A stretch of DNA of 17,796 bases from Bacteroidales bacterium UBA4243 (GTDB lineage Bacteria > Bacteroidota > Bacteroidia > Bacteroidales > F082). Below the pieces are notes generated by a model. The model did no database searches. It saw only the letters and a list, made by a program, of their open reading frames with translations, and was not told where the DNA came from. The position numbers were made by a program, and so were the translations under genes. Of the stretch, positions 6,640 to 15,018 are shown one piece after another. Where the stretch lies: positions 1 to 17,796 of the forward strand of contig DGXB01000023.1 of the NCBI GenBank assembly GCA_002396205.1, written 5' to 3'. Position 1 is the stretch's first letter, and each line of letters starts with the position of its first letter.

Positions 6640-9600
6640 TTACTTCACCACGCAACCTCTGGCCGGAATCTGGTAATAAATCTCGGCTTTATACATGTCC
6701 TCGCAGCGCACGGCGGGAATCATGTAGTTGCCCTCGTAGGTGGCGTTGGCCTTCAAGGTGAAGGTCTTCTTCGCGCCCGGCATCAGGTCGAAGTAGAAGT
6801 AGGCACGGTCGTCGCGAAGGTCGAGGTGCTTGGCACCTTCGTTGCCGGTCATGTCGCCACTCAGGCGGTCGTTGACCAACTCCCAACCCGAAGGCAGGTA
6901 GTATGACAGCGCCAGCTCTGTGACTTGATACTCGCTTGGGTTGGTTACTGTCATTTGCACCTTGATGTCGGTGCCAGCGGTCAGGTTGCTCAGATTGACA
7001 GGATTGCCATTCTTATCGGTGTAGCTCACGAACATCTCGATCATGTTGCCGCTTTCGTTCATGTCGTACTCGGCCACCGAGGTCTTGGTGAAGAGGTTGG
7101 CCACCATCGTTTGGTCGGTGTTGTTCTTGATCTCAACCGTGTTGCTGCCCAACTTCGGCGTGAAGCCATAGCCCACCGAGGCCATGTTGGTGTTCAAGGT
7201 GCGCTCGTCGCCGTTCACCTTCACGGTGGCGGAGAGGTTAGCCTTATTAAGTCCTGCCTTCTCGGCATACTTGCCCAAGACGAAGAGCGAGAAGGCCGTG
7301 GTCTGGGTGTCCATCCAGCGGTTGGTGCTCATCATGCGGCACACGTTGTTGATGTTGCTCTGCACGGTTTGTGCATCCACGTCGCAAAGCATTTGCGTGT
7401 AGGCATACATGGCCAAGTCGCGGGTGCGCGATCCAAACGAGGTGTAGTAGTCGGACATCTGCTGGCCTTCACCAACAACGGGCAACAAGTTCTGCGCGAT
7501 GTTAGTCTTACCCGTCTGGGCAAAGGCGGCAGCAGCCAGGGCCTTGGTGAGGTCGTAGTTCATCTCTATTTCCTTGAAACGGTTCATGGCGCCCATCTCA
7601 GCCTTGTCGGCCAAGGCCAAAACGAACAGGCGGTAGGCCTGGATTGTCTCGCCTTGCTTGAAGTCGGGGTTGTTCTTCCACTGCTTGGCGCGGTTGGCTT
7701 GGTAGCTCAGCAGGCCGTCGAGGAAATATTGCGGCACGTTGTAGCCTTGCTTGTTGGCCTCAACGAGGAAATGCAGGGCATAAATTTCGGTCCACGGGTC
7801 GGTGTATTTGCCGCCTATCCAATTCGTCATCGAGTTGTCGGACTTCTGATACGACTTCAGATTAGTGATGGCCGACTCGATGTTGTTGCGCATCTCCTCT
7901 TTCTCCTTGTCGTCGAGCTGGACGAAATAATTGAGGTAAAGCTGCGGGAACGCCTTCGAGGTGAGTTGTTCGAGGCAGCCGTGCGGATAGTCCATCAGGT
8001 AATCGATGCGGCCAAAGAGGTCGACGGGCAGCAGGCTCGAAACAGTGATGTTGCCTTGCTGCGTGCCCGTCATGCCTTCGAGGTTGAACGGCACGCTGAC
8101 CGTCTGCCCCGCTCCGATTTCCTTGGTGATGGTGTTGCGACGCTCGGCGTAAGGCATACGGATGGGCATCACTGTCGACGACTCGGCGGTGTAGCCATCG
8201 CTCGTCACCGAAACCTTCAGTTCGGCATTGCCCAACGTATTGGGGATGCTGGACCTGACCGCGACCAAACCCTCACCATTGTTGTCAATCGTCACCGAAG
8301 TGGGTAGGTTGCCAACGGGTTCAAGGTTCTTGTTCTCGAACTTCACTTGCAAGGTCTTGCCCTTCATTGTGGGGGCTTGCACCTGCACCTTGAGCTTCAG
8401 CTCGTCGCCAGGCGCCACCACACGCGGAGCGGAAGCATACAAGTTAATCGGGTCGACGACGGTCATGCGCTTTTCAGCCGAGCCGAAAGCCTTGCCGGTG
8501 CCCTTGGCCACCACCATGAAGCGCAACGCGCCTGAACATTGCGGAACCTCAAAGCTATGTGTGTTGGTTTCGCCCGCCTTCAGCTCGAAAGGCCCAAGGG
8601 TGATGGCGTAGGCCTTGAAGCGGTTGTCGAGGGTGATTTCCTGGTTGAGGATGCCGTCGCCGCCGATGGCGTAAACAGAGCCAAGCTCGCCGCTGAATGC
8701 GTCAACAATGTTGGCGTAGTTGTCCCAAGTGCGGACGCTCAAAGCCTGCTTGCTGTTGAAGTAGCCGTAAGGATTCGGCGTCGAGAAATTGGTGAGGCCG
8801 AGAATGCCTTCATCCACAACGGCCAAGGTATAGGTCATCGGTTGCTTGTTGGCTTCCGAAACCTTCACGTCAAGGGTTTTCTTCGTGTTGGCCGTTTCGG
8901 GCACGCTGATGTTGGGCTGCAGCTGCAATTTCTTGTTTTCCACCTTCACAGGAATGACGCCATAGAGGCGGATAGGAAGGTCGTTGGCTGCATCATGCGG
9001 CTGAATCAGAGCCACATAGACATACACATTCGGAATCATTTCCTCAGTGGCCGTGATTTCCACCTTGCCTTCCTGACCAAGATTTTCGACCAACATGGTT
9101 TGCAGCACGCGGTCGTTGGCTTCCACCGTCACCAAAGCCTTGGCCTTTTCGTTGGCGGGGAACGTCACCACGATTTTCTCACCCACCTGATAACTTTCAG
9201 CCGTCGACTTCATCGAAAGCTGGGCCGGTGCACCCGAAGCCGTCGACGAATGGCCATAGCCCCAGTCGAAGCTGATGACCTTGGCAAAGGTGTGGCCACC
9301 TTGCTTGTCGCTGACGACGAGGAGATAGCTGCCCCATTTGTCGTTCGGGATGTTGAAGGTGACCGAGGTCGTGCCGTTGCAGGTCAAGGTGCCGTTCTTC
9401 ACAGGGGCCTTGTAAGTGCCTGAGGCATAGCGTTGCAGGCTGTATTCATCCTCGCTCGACCACCACCAATAGGAATCCAATCTGTAAAGCGCATATTCCA
9501 GCGCGACCGCCGACTTGCAGGCCGTCCCGTCCTCGTTGACCATGGCAATGTCGAACTTCCAGTCCTTGTCGGTGTCGTAATAGCTGCCATATTTTGCCGT

Positions 9601-12138
9601 GGATTCGGGCAGGTCAACGCCAACGTAACGCTGGTAAGGCGAGAGCTTGGTCTTGAACGAAGCAATGCTGAAGTCGCCGCCCTGTTCGAAGACCTTCACC
9701 GTGAAGGTGCCGTTCATCATTTGCGAAGCATAGACATCCTTGAGCGGACCGAAGCCCACATTGGCGATGCCCTCCGTATTAAGCTGACCACTGAAAAGCG
9801 ACAACTCTTGAGGCTCGAAACGTTGCGTTTCATTGACGAAGGAGTAGTTGGCAAAGTTCTTGAAAGTCGTCTCGCCACCGCGCAGCTTCACGTCGACTTC
9901 GGCCTTCAAGCCGTTGGCTTTCATCCCGTTGAGCCATCTCGAAACGAGGGTCACACGCTCGTTCTTGCTCAAGCTGACCACCTCGGGCAGTTCAAACTTG
10001 ATTTCCAAGCGGTTGGGCTTCACCGTCTCCACACGCAGGCTCTTGGTGATGGTGCTCGTGCCCACTTTGAAACGGGCTGTCCAAACTCCAGTCTCGTCGC
10101 TGACGTTGGTCGGCACCTTGAAGCAATAGATGTCGTTCACGGGCTTGGTGTTCACTTGTTTGGCATAGAGGCGACCCGTGGCATCCAGCACTTCGAGGAC
10201 GACGGGATAGTCGGCGGGAATGCTCTCTTCCATATCGTTCAGCATCAGGTTGAGCTGCATCTCATCGCCAGGGCGCCACACGCCACGGTTGGTATAGGCA
10301 AAGCCCGAAACACCTTTCTCGACAGACTCGCCAGCCACATTGAAACGGCTGTACGACAACGCATTGCCATCGCTCAACTTGATCACCGACTTGCTGCCTT
10401 TATTGTCCGTGGCCATCACGAAAGCGGGACGGTTGGCGCATTTCAGCTGCACATGACCTTGGGCATCAACGCTGCCTTGGGCCAACTCCTGTCTTTGGAA
10501 ATTGTAAGCCGTGACTTGCGCTCCCATTGCCGGAGTGGCATCCGAAATCCGGTAGACATACACGTCAACCACATCGTTGCGCCCCATCTTGGCGGTCACC
10601 GCGAGGTTGCTGACAACGATGTTCTTCTTCATTTCCACATAGTTATAATAGTAGTAGCCGTTGGGGTCGTTCCACTCGCCGTCGTAGTTGTATTCCCTGT
10701 AGTCGTAGGCTTGGCCATCCCAATAGTCGGCTTCCAAGGCTTCGTTTTCCGTCACGGCGTTTTTCATCTCGTCGGAAGCGAAGGTGTAGTCGGCGGGACC
10801 GAAATTGAGGCTCAACTGATACATCGCGCCGGGTTCCACCTTAATATAATCGGACAGCACGATGGGGAACGTCTTCCATTGGTTGGCATACGGGTTGTCG
10901 ATTGCCAGGCGCACCTTCTTCTCCAAACGACCCGCCTTGCGCACGCCGTAAGTCTCGTTCAACTCATTGTCCTGCAAGAAGGAGAGGATGTTGTCGTCGA
11001 ACACGCGCACAATCCTCAGTGTCACCGAGTTGAGGCAGATGGCATCGAAATAGACCGTGGTTTCGTCCACATCGGGGATGATGACGCCGTCGTCGGTCCA
11101 GCGAACCTTGGGCAGGTTGTCGGTGAGGTCGAAGTCAAAGGGATAGTCGCTTTGCAACAACATTCCGTTGGCGGCACGAATGCCACTGCTGACGGTCATG
11201 TTCAAATCTTCCAATTGATAGCTGTAAAGCGAAGTCTTGTCGAAGAAGAAATCAATCCTGTTTCCCTTGATGTCAGCCTTGTAGCCCAACTTCTGGTTGA
11301 AATTCACGAAACCGTCGAGGTTCTGGTTCTCTTTCAGCGGCTGCGAGAAGAGCAAAGTGCCCTTGCTGGCGGCCTTGTCGACATCGAACATCACCGGCTC
11401 GAACTTGTCCTTGGCATACACCGTCAGGCTGCGTTGCATCTTGGCCTTACAGTCCAAGACCTTGCCATCGAGGACGACATTTGTCTGATAATCCGCATTT
11501 TGGCGTTTAAAGCCTTGCAGCGTAAAGTCATAGACGTTGTTGCCCGCATTGGCCACCTCAACGGGATGGCTTTTGCGGAAAGACTCGTCAAACAAATTGA
11601 CAGCTTCGTCTTGGTCGACGGGCGTGGCAAACGCGATACGCATCAGGTAGCCCATCTCGTCATTCGAGGTGCAAAGTGGTTGCACCGTGACGATGCTGAA
11701 ATTCTGCCGACGCACGCCGAAGCCGAACTCCAACGTTTGGTCGGTCTTCACGTCCACAAAGTCCGACATCTTGAACTTGCAGACATAGTTCTGGTCCTTG
11801 TCGATGCCGTCGTACTGGAACCCGACGGTGTTCTCATCGACCCAAACGGCCTTGCCTTTCAGCGCAGGCGTAAACTCGAAGGCCTTGGCGGGAATAGTCT
11901 CGCCATATTTCACCTTCATCGTTGCCGGATTGTTGAAACGCACCACGATAGGCTCGCCATTGGCGATGACGCCCGAAGTGTAGCTGTCCAACAGCGCCAG
12001 CACAGCGTCGTCAAGCGGCTTGATGCGTTCCACGAAGGTCGTGGAGCCGCCTGTTGTCGTCCCTTTCTTGCCGCACGACGGCAGAAGGCCGAGCAGCAAC
12101 GCCGCGACAATTAGGCCGATGCTGCCGATTTTTTTCAT
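6640..12138 (-). CDS. Alpha-2-macroglobulin family lipoprotein (YfhM type) with thioester motif
   Basis: 1832 aa from ATG 12138; an in-frame ATG at 12156 adds six residues but places MKKIGSIG less well for a signal peptide. The N-terminus is a lipoprotein signal with lipobox LLPSC (Cys22), so the protein is anchored in the envelope. The macroglobulin domain signature VWRPGDE is near residue 620 and the thioester motif CLEQ is at 1388-1391, so covalent trapping of proteases should be possible. The C-terminal part has the helical thioester domain and a receptor-like beta domain. Bacterial A2Ms are thought to trap attacking proteases while PBP1C repairs peptidoglycan, and the A2M-pbpC gene pair is widely conserved. 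Unusual here is a Tyr/Asp-rich stretch around residues 470-499. pbpC follows after 16 nt. Confidence 0.95.
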   Translation of the reverse strand: MKKIGSIGLIVAALLLGLLPSCGKKGTTTGGSTTFVERIKPLDDAVLALLDSYTSGVIANGEPIVVRFNNPATMKVKYGETIPAKAFEFTPALKGKAVWVDENTVGFQYDGIDKDQNYVCKFKMSDFVDVKTDQTLEFGFGVRRQNFSIVTVQPLCTSNDEMGYLMRIAFATPVDQDEAVNLFDESFRKSHPVEVANAGNNVYDFTLQGFKRQNADYQTNVVLDGKVLDCKAKMQRSLTVYAKDKFEPVMFDVDKAASKGTLLFSQPLKENQNLDGFVNFNQKLGYKADIKGNRIDFFFDKTSLYSYQLEDLNMTVSSGIRAANGMLLQSDYPFDFDLTDNLPKVRWTDDGVIIPDVDETTVYFDAICLNSVTLRIVRVFDDNILSFLQDNELNETYGVRKAGRLEKKVRLAIDNPYANQWKTFPIVLSDYIKVEPGAMYQLSLNFGPADYTFASDEMKNAVTENEALEADYWDGQAYDYREYNYDGEWNDPNGYYYYNYVEMKKNIVVSNLAVTAKMGRNDVVDVYVYRISDATPAMGAQVTAYNFQRQELAQGSVDAQGHVQLKCANRPAFVMATDNKGSKSVIKLSDGNALSYSRFNVAGESVEKGVSGFAYTNRGVWRPGDEMQLNLMLNDMEESIPADYPVVLEVLDATGRLYAKQVNTKPVNDIYCFKVPTNVSDETGVWTARFKVGTSTITKSLRVETVKPNRLEIKFELPEVVSLSKNERVTLVSRWLNGMKANGLKAEVDVKLRGGETTFKNFANYSFVNETQRFEPQELSLFSGQLNTEGIANVGFGPLKDVYASQMMNGTFTVKVFEQGGDFSIASFKTKLSPYQRYVGVDLPESTAKYGSYYDTDKDWKFDIAMVNEDGTACKSAVALEYALYRLDSYWWWSSEDEYSLQRYASGTYKAPVKNGTLTCNGTTSVTFNIPNDKWGSYLLVVSDKQGGHTFAKVISFDWGYGHSSTASGAPAQLSMKSTAESYQVGEKIVVTFPANEKAKALVTVEANDRVLQTMLVENLGQEGKVEITATEEMIPNVYVYVALIQPHDAANDLPIRLYGVIPVKVENKKLQLQPNISVPETANTKKTLDVKVSEANKQPMTYTLAVVDEGILGLTNFSTPNPYGYFNSKQALSVRTWDNYANIVDAFSGELGSVYAIGGDGILNQEITLDNRFKAYAITLGPFELKAGETNTHSFEVPQCSGALRFMVVAKGTGKAFGSAEKRMTVVDPINLYASAPRVVAPGDELKLKVQVQAPTMKGKTLQVKFENKNLEPVGNLPTSVTIDNNGEGLVAVRSSIPNTLGNAELKVSVTSDGYTAESSTVMPIRMPYAERRNTITKEIGAGQTVSVPFNLEGMTGTQQGNITVSSLLPVDLFGRIDYLMDYPHGCLEQLTSKAFPQLYLNYFVQLDDKEKEEMRNNIESAITNLKSYQKSDNSMTNWIGGKYTDPWTEIYALHFLVEANKQGYNVPQYFLDGLLSYQANRAKQWKNNPDFKQGETIQAYRLFVLALADKAEMGAMNRFKEIEMNYDLTKALAAAAFAQTGKTNIAQNLLPVVGEGQQMSDYYTSFGSRTRDLAMYAYTQMLCDVDAQTVQSNINNVCRMMSTNRWMDTQTTAFSLFVLGKYAEKAGLNKANLSATVKVNGDERTLNTNMASVGYGFTPKLGSNTVEIKNNTDQTMVANLFTKTSVAEYDMNESGNMIEMFVSYTDKNGNPVNLSNLTAGTDIKVQMTVTNPSEYQVTELALSYYLPSGWELVNDRLSGDMTGNEGAKHLDLRDDRAYFYFDLMPGAKKTFTLKANATYEGNYMIPAVRCEDMYKAEIYYQIPARGCVVK

Positions 12139-12187
12139 TTTTTGTTTTGTACACATATCGATTAGATTTGATGGTTATTCGAGAGTA

Positions 12188-12195
12188 CAAAAATA
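12188..12195 (-). promoter_or_regulatory. Candidate -7 element of the A2M-pbpC operon
   Basis: The minus strand reads TATTTTTG here, an exact fit to TAnnTTTG, about 50 nt before the chosen A2M start. It lies just downstream of the terminator of the preceding cluster, so it would give the A2M-pbpC pair its own transcript. No good -33 TTG is seen at the usual distance; that region is the T-run of the terminator. Confidence 0.5.
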
Positions 12196-12209
12196 GGAAA
12201 CAAGAATGA

Positions 12210-12246
12210 AAAAAAGCCGTTTCCTGAAAAGAAAAACGACTTTTTT
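12210..12246 (-). terminator. Intrinsic terminator of the VTC/DUF4956/DUF2490 cluster
   Basis: Arms 12210-12222 and 12234-12246 pair over 13 bp with a single G-T wobble around an 11-nt loop, flanked by A- and T-runs. It starts 35 nt past the DUF2490 stop codon on the same strand. The A/T-runs on both sides could make it work in either direction, but only the minus strand has a gene ending here. Confidence 0.85.
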
Positions 12247-12281
12247 ACAAAAAAGGGCAATTCAACCTCATTGCTAACCTT

Positions 12282-12962
12282 TTAATATTTCGCCTTGAAG
12301 GTCAAACCGACATAGAACAAGTCAACTGGGGCTTTCACGCCAAGTTCGTTGTCAACGCGGGCGAAAGCCGAAATATAATGCCTCCCCGAGAGGCGATAGT
12401 CGACCGAAAGCACTGTGCGCAGGTTGTCGACGCCGCCTTTCTTGGGGTCGTTGGTGAGCCAAAACAGCTCGGTGGAAAGCGCATATTTCCAACGGCTGTT
12501 CATCGGCTGGTAGGTCACCTTGAGGCGGTTGCGCCAATAGATTCGTGGGTTGACGCGGTGTTCGCCCGTGCGCTCGTCGAAGAAGGTGCCCAGCACCTTG
12601 CTGCGCACCGTGAACTTGAAACGGCGGTATTCCTCAGAGTAGGTCACCTGAACACCCAAGCGGCCACGGTTCTCAAAATAGCCCTTGTCGTTATGGCGGC
12701 GGATGTAGTCGGCGGTGAGGCCAATATTCATGCGGTTGTGCCAGCAAGTGTAGTCCACCCCCACCGAGTTGAGCCAACGGTCGAACTGCGAGAAGTCGTT
12801 ATTGAAACGCAGCTCCTCCTCAGCCGACAGCCCAAAGTTGGCTGGCAAAGCCACCGATGCCTCAGCCGAGACGATGCCGCCAAAATCGGTGGTGCGCTCG
12901 CTCTGCGCCAGCCCCATCACCGACATCGGCAACAACAGCACTATGATCAGCCACTTCCTCAC
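12282..12962 (-). CDS. DUF2490 outer-membrane beta-barrel protein
   Basis: 226 aa with a signal peptide (hydrophobic LIIVLLLPMSV core, likely cleavage after GLA before Gln20). The mature part has alternating amphipathic strands, many aromatic and Arg residues, and pairs such as LSVDYRLSGRHYISAFARVD typical of DUF2490, a small barrel family of Bacteroidota and Proteobacteria. It ends in Tyr, consistent with an outer-membrane strand. No function is established for the family. The start codon is GTG and shares its first base with the last base of the DUF4956 stop (TAGTG), so the two are translationally coupled. It is the last gene before the terminator. It probably supplies the outer-membrane part of whatever the upstream VTC/DUF4956 pair does (inference). 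Confidence 0.85.
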   Translation of the reverse strand: MRKWLIIVLLLPMSVMGLAQSERTTDFGGIVSAEASVALPANFGLSAEEELRFNNDFSQFDRWLNSVGVDYTCWHNRMNIGLTADYIRRHNDKGYFENRGRLGVQVTYSEEYRRFKFTVRSKVLGTFFDERTGEHRVNPRIYWRNRLKVTYQPMNSRWKYALSTELFWLTNDPKKGGVDNLRTVLSVDYRLSGRHYISAFARVDNELGVKAPVDLFYVGLTFKAKY

Positions 12963-13690
12963 TATTCCGTGAAATCCTTAATTTTAGTAATCGTATCAAT
13001 CGTATTCACCTCGCCGTCGATGGGCTTATAATAGACCTTCACGAAAGCGACATCGCGCAGGTAGTCGATGTGCCCCACCTCCACCTTCTTGATGTCGAGG
13101 CCAGTGCGTTCGATAAGGTCGGACTTCAGGTCGTCTTCCTTGCCATGCTTGGTGTTCTCAATACGGTCGTAAAGGATGATTTTCATCGCCGTATGGTTCA
13201 GCATTTTTGTACCGTCGAGAATCCAAATCACCAATACCACCAACAGGTTGACCGCCAGCAATTCCACATAACTCGTCGAGAGCGCCATGCCGTTGACGAT
13301 GCTCAGGCCCATCACCACGAAGAGGTAGGTCATCTCACGGATTTTGATCGTCTCCGTTCGATAGCGAATCATGCCGAAGATGGCAAACAGGCCGAGGGCG
13401 TAGGCGATGTTCATCTTCATGTTCTCCATCAGCGAGATGATAAGGAAGATGACCACGGCAAACATGATGAAGGTGAAATAGTAGTCCTTGCGGTTGGCCT
13501 TTTTGTAGTAGAAGCAATGGATGACAAGCCAGCAGACGAGAAGATTGAACACGAAGCGGATCAAGGTCGTCCAAAGGCTTTGTGCATCGAAGAGAGGCAC
13601 GCCGAGGAAGTCGAGGCCAGTGGCACCACCTCCAAACTCGCGTGCAATGTCAGGGTCAAAGTCCTGTAGGTTGATTTGTAGTAGATTCAT
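12962..13690 (-). CDS. DUF4956 multi-span membrane protein
   Basis: 242 aa from ATG 13690. About five membrane helices can be read: TLIRFVFNLLVCWLVIHCF, FTFIMFAVVIFLIISLM, NIAYALGLFAIFGMI, TYLFVVMGLSIVNGM and LLAVNLLVVLVIWIL. They are followed by a soluble C-terminal domain of about 90 residues with alternating helix and strand, reminiscent of the MgtC-type membrane-plus-ACT layout. A conserved-looking charged motif, RYRTETIKIREM, sits between helices 3 and 4. DUF4956 genes commonly neighbour VTC-domain genes, which supports a joint role in polyphosphate or another anionic polymer; the role is unproven. The frame is open upstream to 13834, and an ATG at 13735 overlaps the VTC stop (TAATG). 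I prefer 13690 because the extra residues are Asn/Gln-rich and come from repeat sequence, but 13735 is possible. Confidence 0.85.
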   Translation of the reverse strand: MNLLQINLQDFDPDIAREFGGGATGLDFLGVPLFDAQSLWTTLIRFVFNLLVCWLVIHCFYYKKANRKDYYFTFIMFAVVIFLIISLMENMKMNIAYALGLFAIFGMIRYRTETIKIREMTYLFVVMGLSIVNGMALSTSYVELLAVNLLVVLVIWILDGTKMLNHTAMKIILYDRIENTKHGKEDDLKSDLIERTGLDIKKVEVGHIDYLRDVAFVKVYYKPIDGEVNTIDTITKIKDFTE

Positions 13691-13717
13691 ATTGTTGTTT
13701 GTTGATTGTTGAATTGT
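13690..13717. repeat. Degenerate 7-bp tandem array before the DUF4956 start
   Basis: On the plus strand the units are TATTGTT, GTTTGTT, GATTGTT and GAATTGT, four imperfect heptamers that end at the DUF4956 ATG. The array is open in the DUF4956 frame, where it encodes an Asn/Gln/Thr-rich stretch. It lies 13 bp from a second heptamer array of different sequence. Confidence 0.6.
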
Positions 13718-13730
13718 ATAATTGTTGTTG

Positions 13731-13751
13731 GCCATTAGCCATAGGCCATAG
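13731..13751. repeat. 7-bp tandem array across the VTC stop codon
   Basis: Three adjacent heptamers on the plus strand: GCCATTA, GCCATAG, GCCATAG. They code for the last VTC residues (MAYG), the TAA stop, and the alternative DUF4956 ATG at 13735. A change of one unit moves the reading frame: gaining one heptamer would remove this stop and run VTC in frame into DUF4956. Confidence 0.75.
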
Positions 13752-14502
13752 TCTTTAATTTCTCTATCCACCTGAGTTTCTTCTTGAACCGGTTCTGCTT
13801 CACGCCGGGATTGGTCATACAGGTGCCGATGCAATACTTGCTCATTTTGTAGGGTTTTATTCTCAAATCAAAGAGGACATCCTTCAGCAGCGATTTGGCC
13901 CTACCGTCCTGCTTAAGTTCCATCACCACCAAAGGTGCCATCGAGGCGACGTTGCCGTTGCGAAGGTTCTCGAAACGAAGGTTGCAGTCGATGGTGAGGC
14001 GTTCGGTCTTGTCGTAGTTCACCAAGGTAATGCGGTCAAAGGCGGTGATCAAGTGCGGACTCAGCAAACTGACCGGATAAGGTTGTTTTTCGGTCAAGAA
14101 CGCCGCCGCATCAGGGTTTTCGATGATGTTGGGAATGGGTTCCACCGCGATGCGTTTCTTCTTCGTGCGGCCTTTGTTGCTCTTGTGCTTCACCTCGCAG
14201 AAGGTCAGGTGCGAGTCGACGTAGGTTCGCACGCGCACCTTGTCGCGCACCAAGTGGCGGTCGTGGTGGACGATATACATTGTCAGCTCAGGCGTGTCGT
14301 AATACACAGTGCTGTAGGGCGAAAGGCGGTTGCCTTCCACCTCCTGGGCATAGTAGCCATTGCGGATGCGAAGCAGGATGTCGCGCAACTGCTTCTCGGT
14401 GACGAGGTATTTCGTGTCGATGCGGTTCATCAGCTTCACGCCGCTCATCTCGTCGAGCGTGATGGGCTTCATGCCTTGCACTATGTTCAGAATCTCTTCC
14501 AC
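13735..14502 (-). CDS. VTC-domain protein (polyphosphate polymerase type)
   Basis: 255 aa, almost entirely a VTC domain, the tunnel-shaped fold that in yeast Vtc4 makes polyphosphate from ATP. Expected basic and acidic tunnel residues are visible: NRIDTKYL (26-33), KVRVRTY (88-94), CEVKHK (102-107) followed by a very basic KGRTKKKR run (110-117), an Arg in LTIDCNLRF, MELKQDG, and the C-terminal SKYCIGT. No membrane helix or signal peptide is seen, so the enzyme should face the cytoplasm and rely on the adjacent DUF4956 protein for a membrane link (inference). The start is GTG at 14502, 6 nt after the previous stop; the first in-frame ATG (14472) would lose ten residues. The substrate is not proven for bacterial members of this family. 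Confidence 0.9.
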   Translation of the reverse strand: MEEILNIVQGMKPITLDEMSGVKLMNRIDTKYLVTEKQLRDILLRIRNGYYAQEVEGNRLSPYSTVYYDTPELTMYIVHHDRHLVRDKVRVRTYVDSHLTFCEVKHKSNKGRTKKKRIAVEPIPNIIENPDAAAFLTEKQPYPVSLLSPHLITAFDRITLVNYDKTERLTIDCNLRFENLRNGNVASMAPLVVMELKQDGRAKSLLKDVLFDLRIKPYKMSKYCIGTCMTNPGVKQNRFKKKLRWIEKLKTMAYG

Positions 14503-14508
14503 GGTGCC

Positions 14509-14937
14509 TTATTTCGGGACGTATTCGTAGGTCTTCACCGACTCCAGTTTGCCGTTCGGGTAGTAGTTGAGTTGGCGTACTTTCGCGCCTTCCTCGTCGT
14601 ATTCGAACTTGCGGATGCGAACCACCTTGTCGCGGTCGTTGTATTCGATTTCGCGCACCACCTTGGCGGTGATGTCGCTGTTTTCGGGATACTCGCTCAC
14701 GATGCGCCACTTCTGACCATAGCTGGCATATTCGATTTCCTCAATCTTGCGGCCATATTCATCGTATGTCGTCACGCGGTCGAGGAAGGCGCGTTTGTCG
14801 CCCGCCGCCGTGTTCCACTCCTTCAGCACCATGCCACGGCGGTTGTCGCGCTTGGCGATGGTGCTTTCCGACACAGCCTGTGCAAAAACACCCACATTGA
14901 GGGCTACAAAGGCCAAAATCATTATTAGTCGTTTCAT
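14509..14937 (-). CDS. Small secreted protein with YD-like repeats, function unknown
   Basis: 142 aa. The N-terminus MKRLIMILAFVALNVGVFA is a clear Sec signal peptide with likely cleavage before Gln20. The mature part consists of repeated units of about 20 residues with the pattern TYDEYGRKIEEIEY, EYNDRDKVVRIRKFEY, EYDEEGAKVRQLNYY and YPNGKLESVKTYEY. This resembles YD/RHS-type or YwqK-type antiparallel strand repeats, but the protein is far too short to be an RHS toxin. It would be periplasmic or surface exposed. It stands first in the cluster, 6 nt before the VTC gene, and a 7-bp tandem repeat lies just upstream of its ATG. I do not recognise a named family. Confidence 0.8.
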   Translation of the reverse strand: MKRLIMILAFVALNVGVFAQAVSESTIAKRDNRRGMVLKEWNTAAGDKRAFLDRVTTYDEYGRKIEEIEYASYGQKWRIVSEYPENSDITAKVVREIEYNDRDKVVRIRKFEYDEEGAKVRQLNYYPNGKLESVKTYEYVPK

Positions 14938-14950
14938 TTTTTCAGTTATT

Positions 14951-14985
14951 TTAGATTTAAAATTTAAGATTTAAGATTCAAGATT
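14951..14985. repeat. Five 7-bp tandem repeats (TAAGATT type) in the cluster leader
   Basis: Plus-strand units are TTAGATT, TAAAATT, TAAGATT, TAAGATT and CAAGATT. The array begins 13 nt upstream of the ATG of the small secreted protein, in its leader or promoter. No full TAnnTTTG element is seen in the 81-bp gap; the minus strand has only TAAATTTT inside the array (14966-14959). Change in copy number could alter promoter or leader spacing by 7 bp steps. Confidence 0.8.
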
Positions 14986-15018
14986 CGGGGACTGTTGTCT
15001 CATCGTCCTCCGTCCATT

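Noticed and set aside
6925..8307. Plus-strand open frame of 460 codons opposite the end of A2M
   Set aside because: Same reason: it covers the thioester region of A2M on the other strand and has no coding signature of its own.
9433..12114. Plus-strand open frame of 893 codons opposite the alpha-2-macroglobulin gene
   Set aside because: It is a mirror of the A2M codons: composition rich in His, Val, Leu and Arg, no recognisable domain and no promoter. The minus strand encodes a clear full-length protein.
12962..12964. Frameshift between DUF4956 and DUF2490
   Set aside because: The frames meet in a normal TAGTG stop-start overlap, and DUF2490 begins with its own signal peptide.
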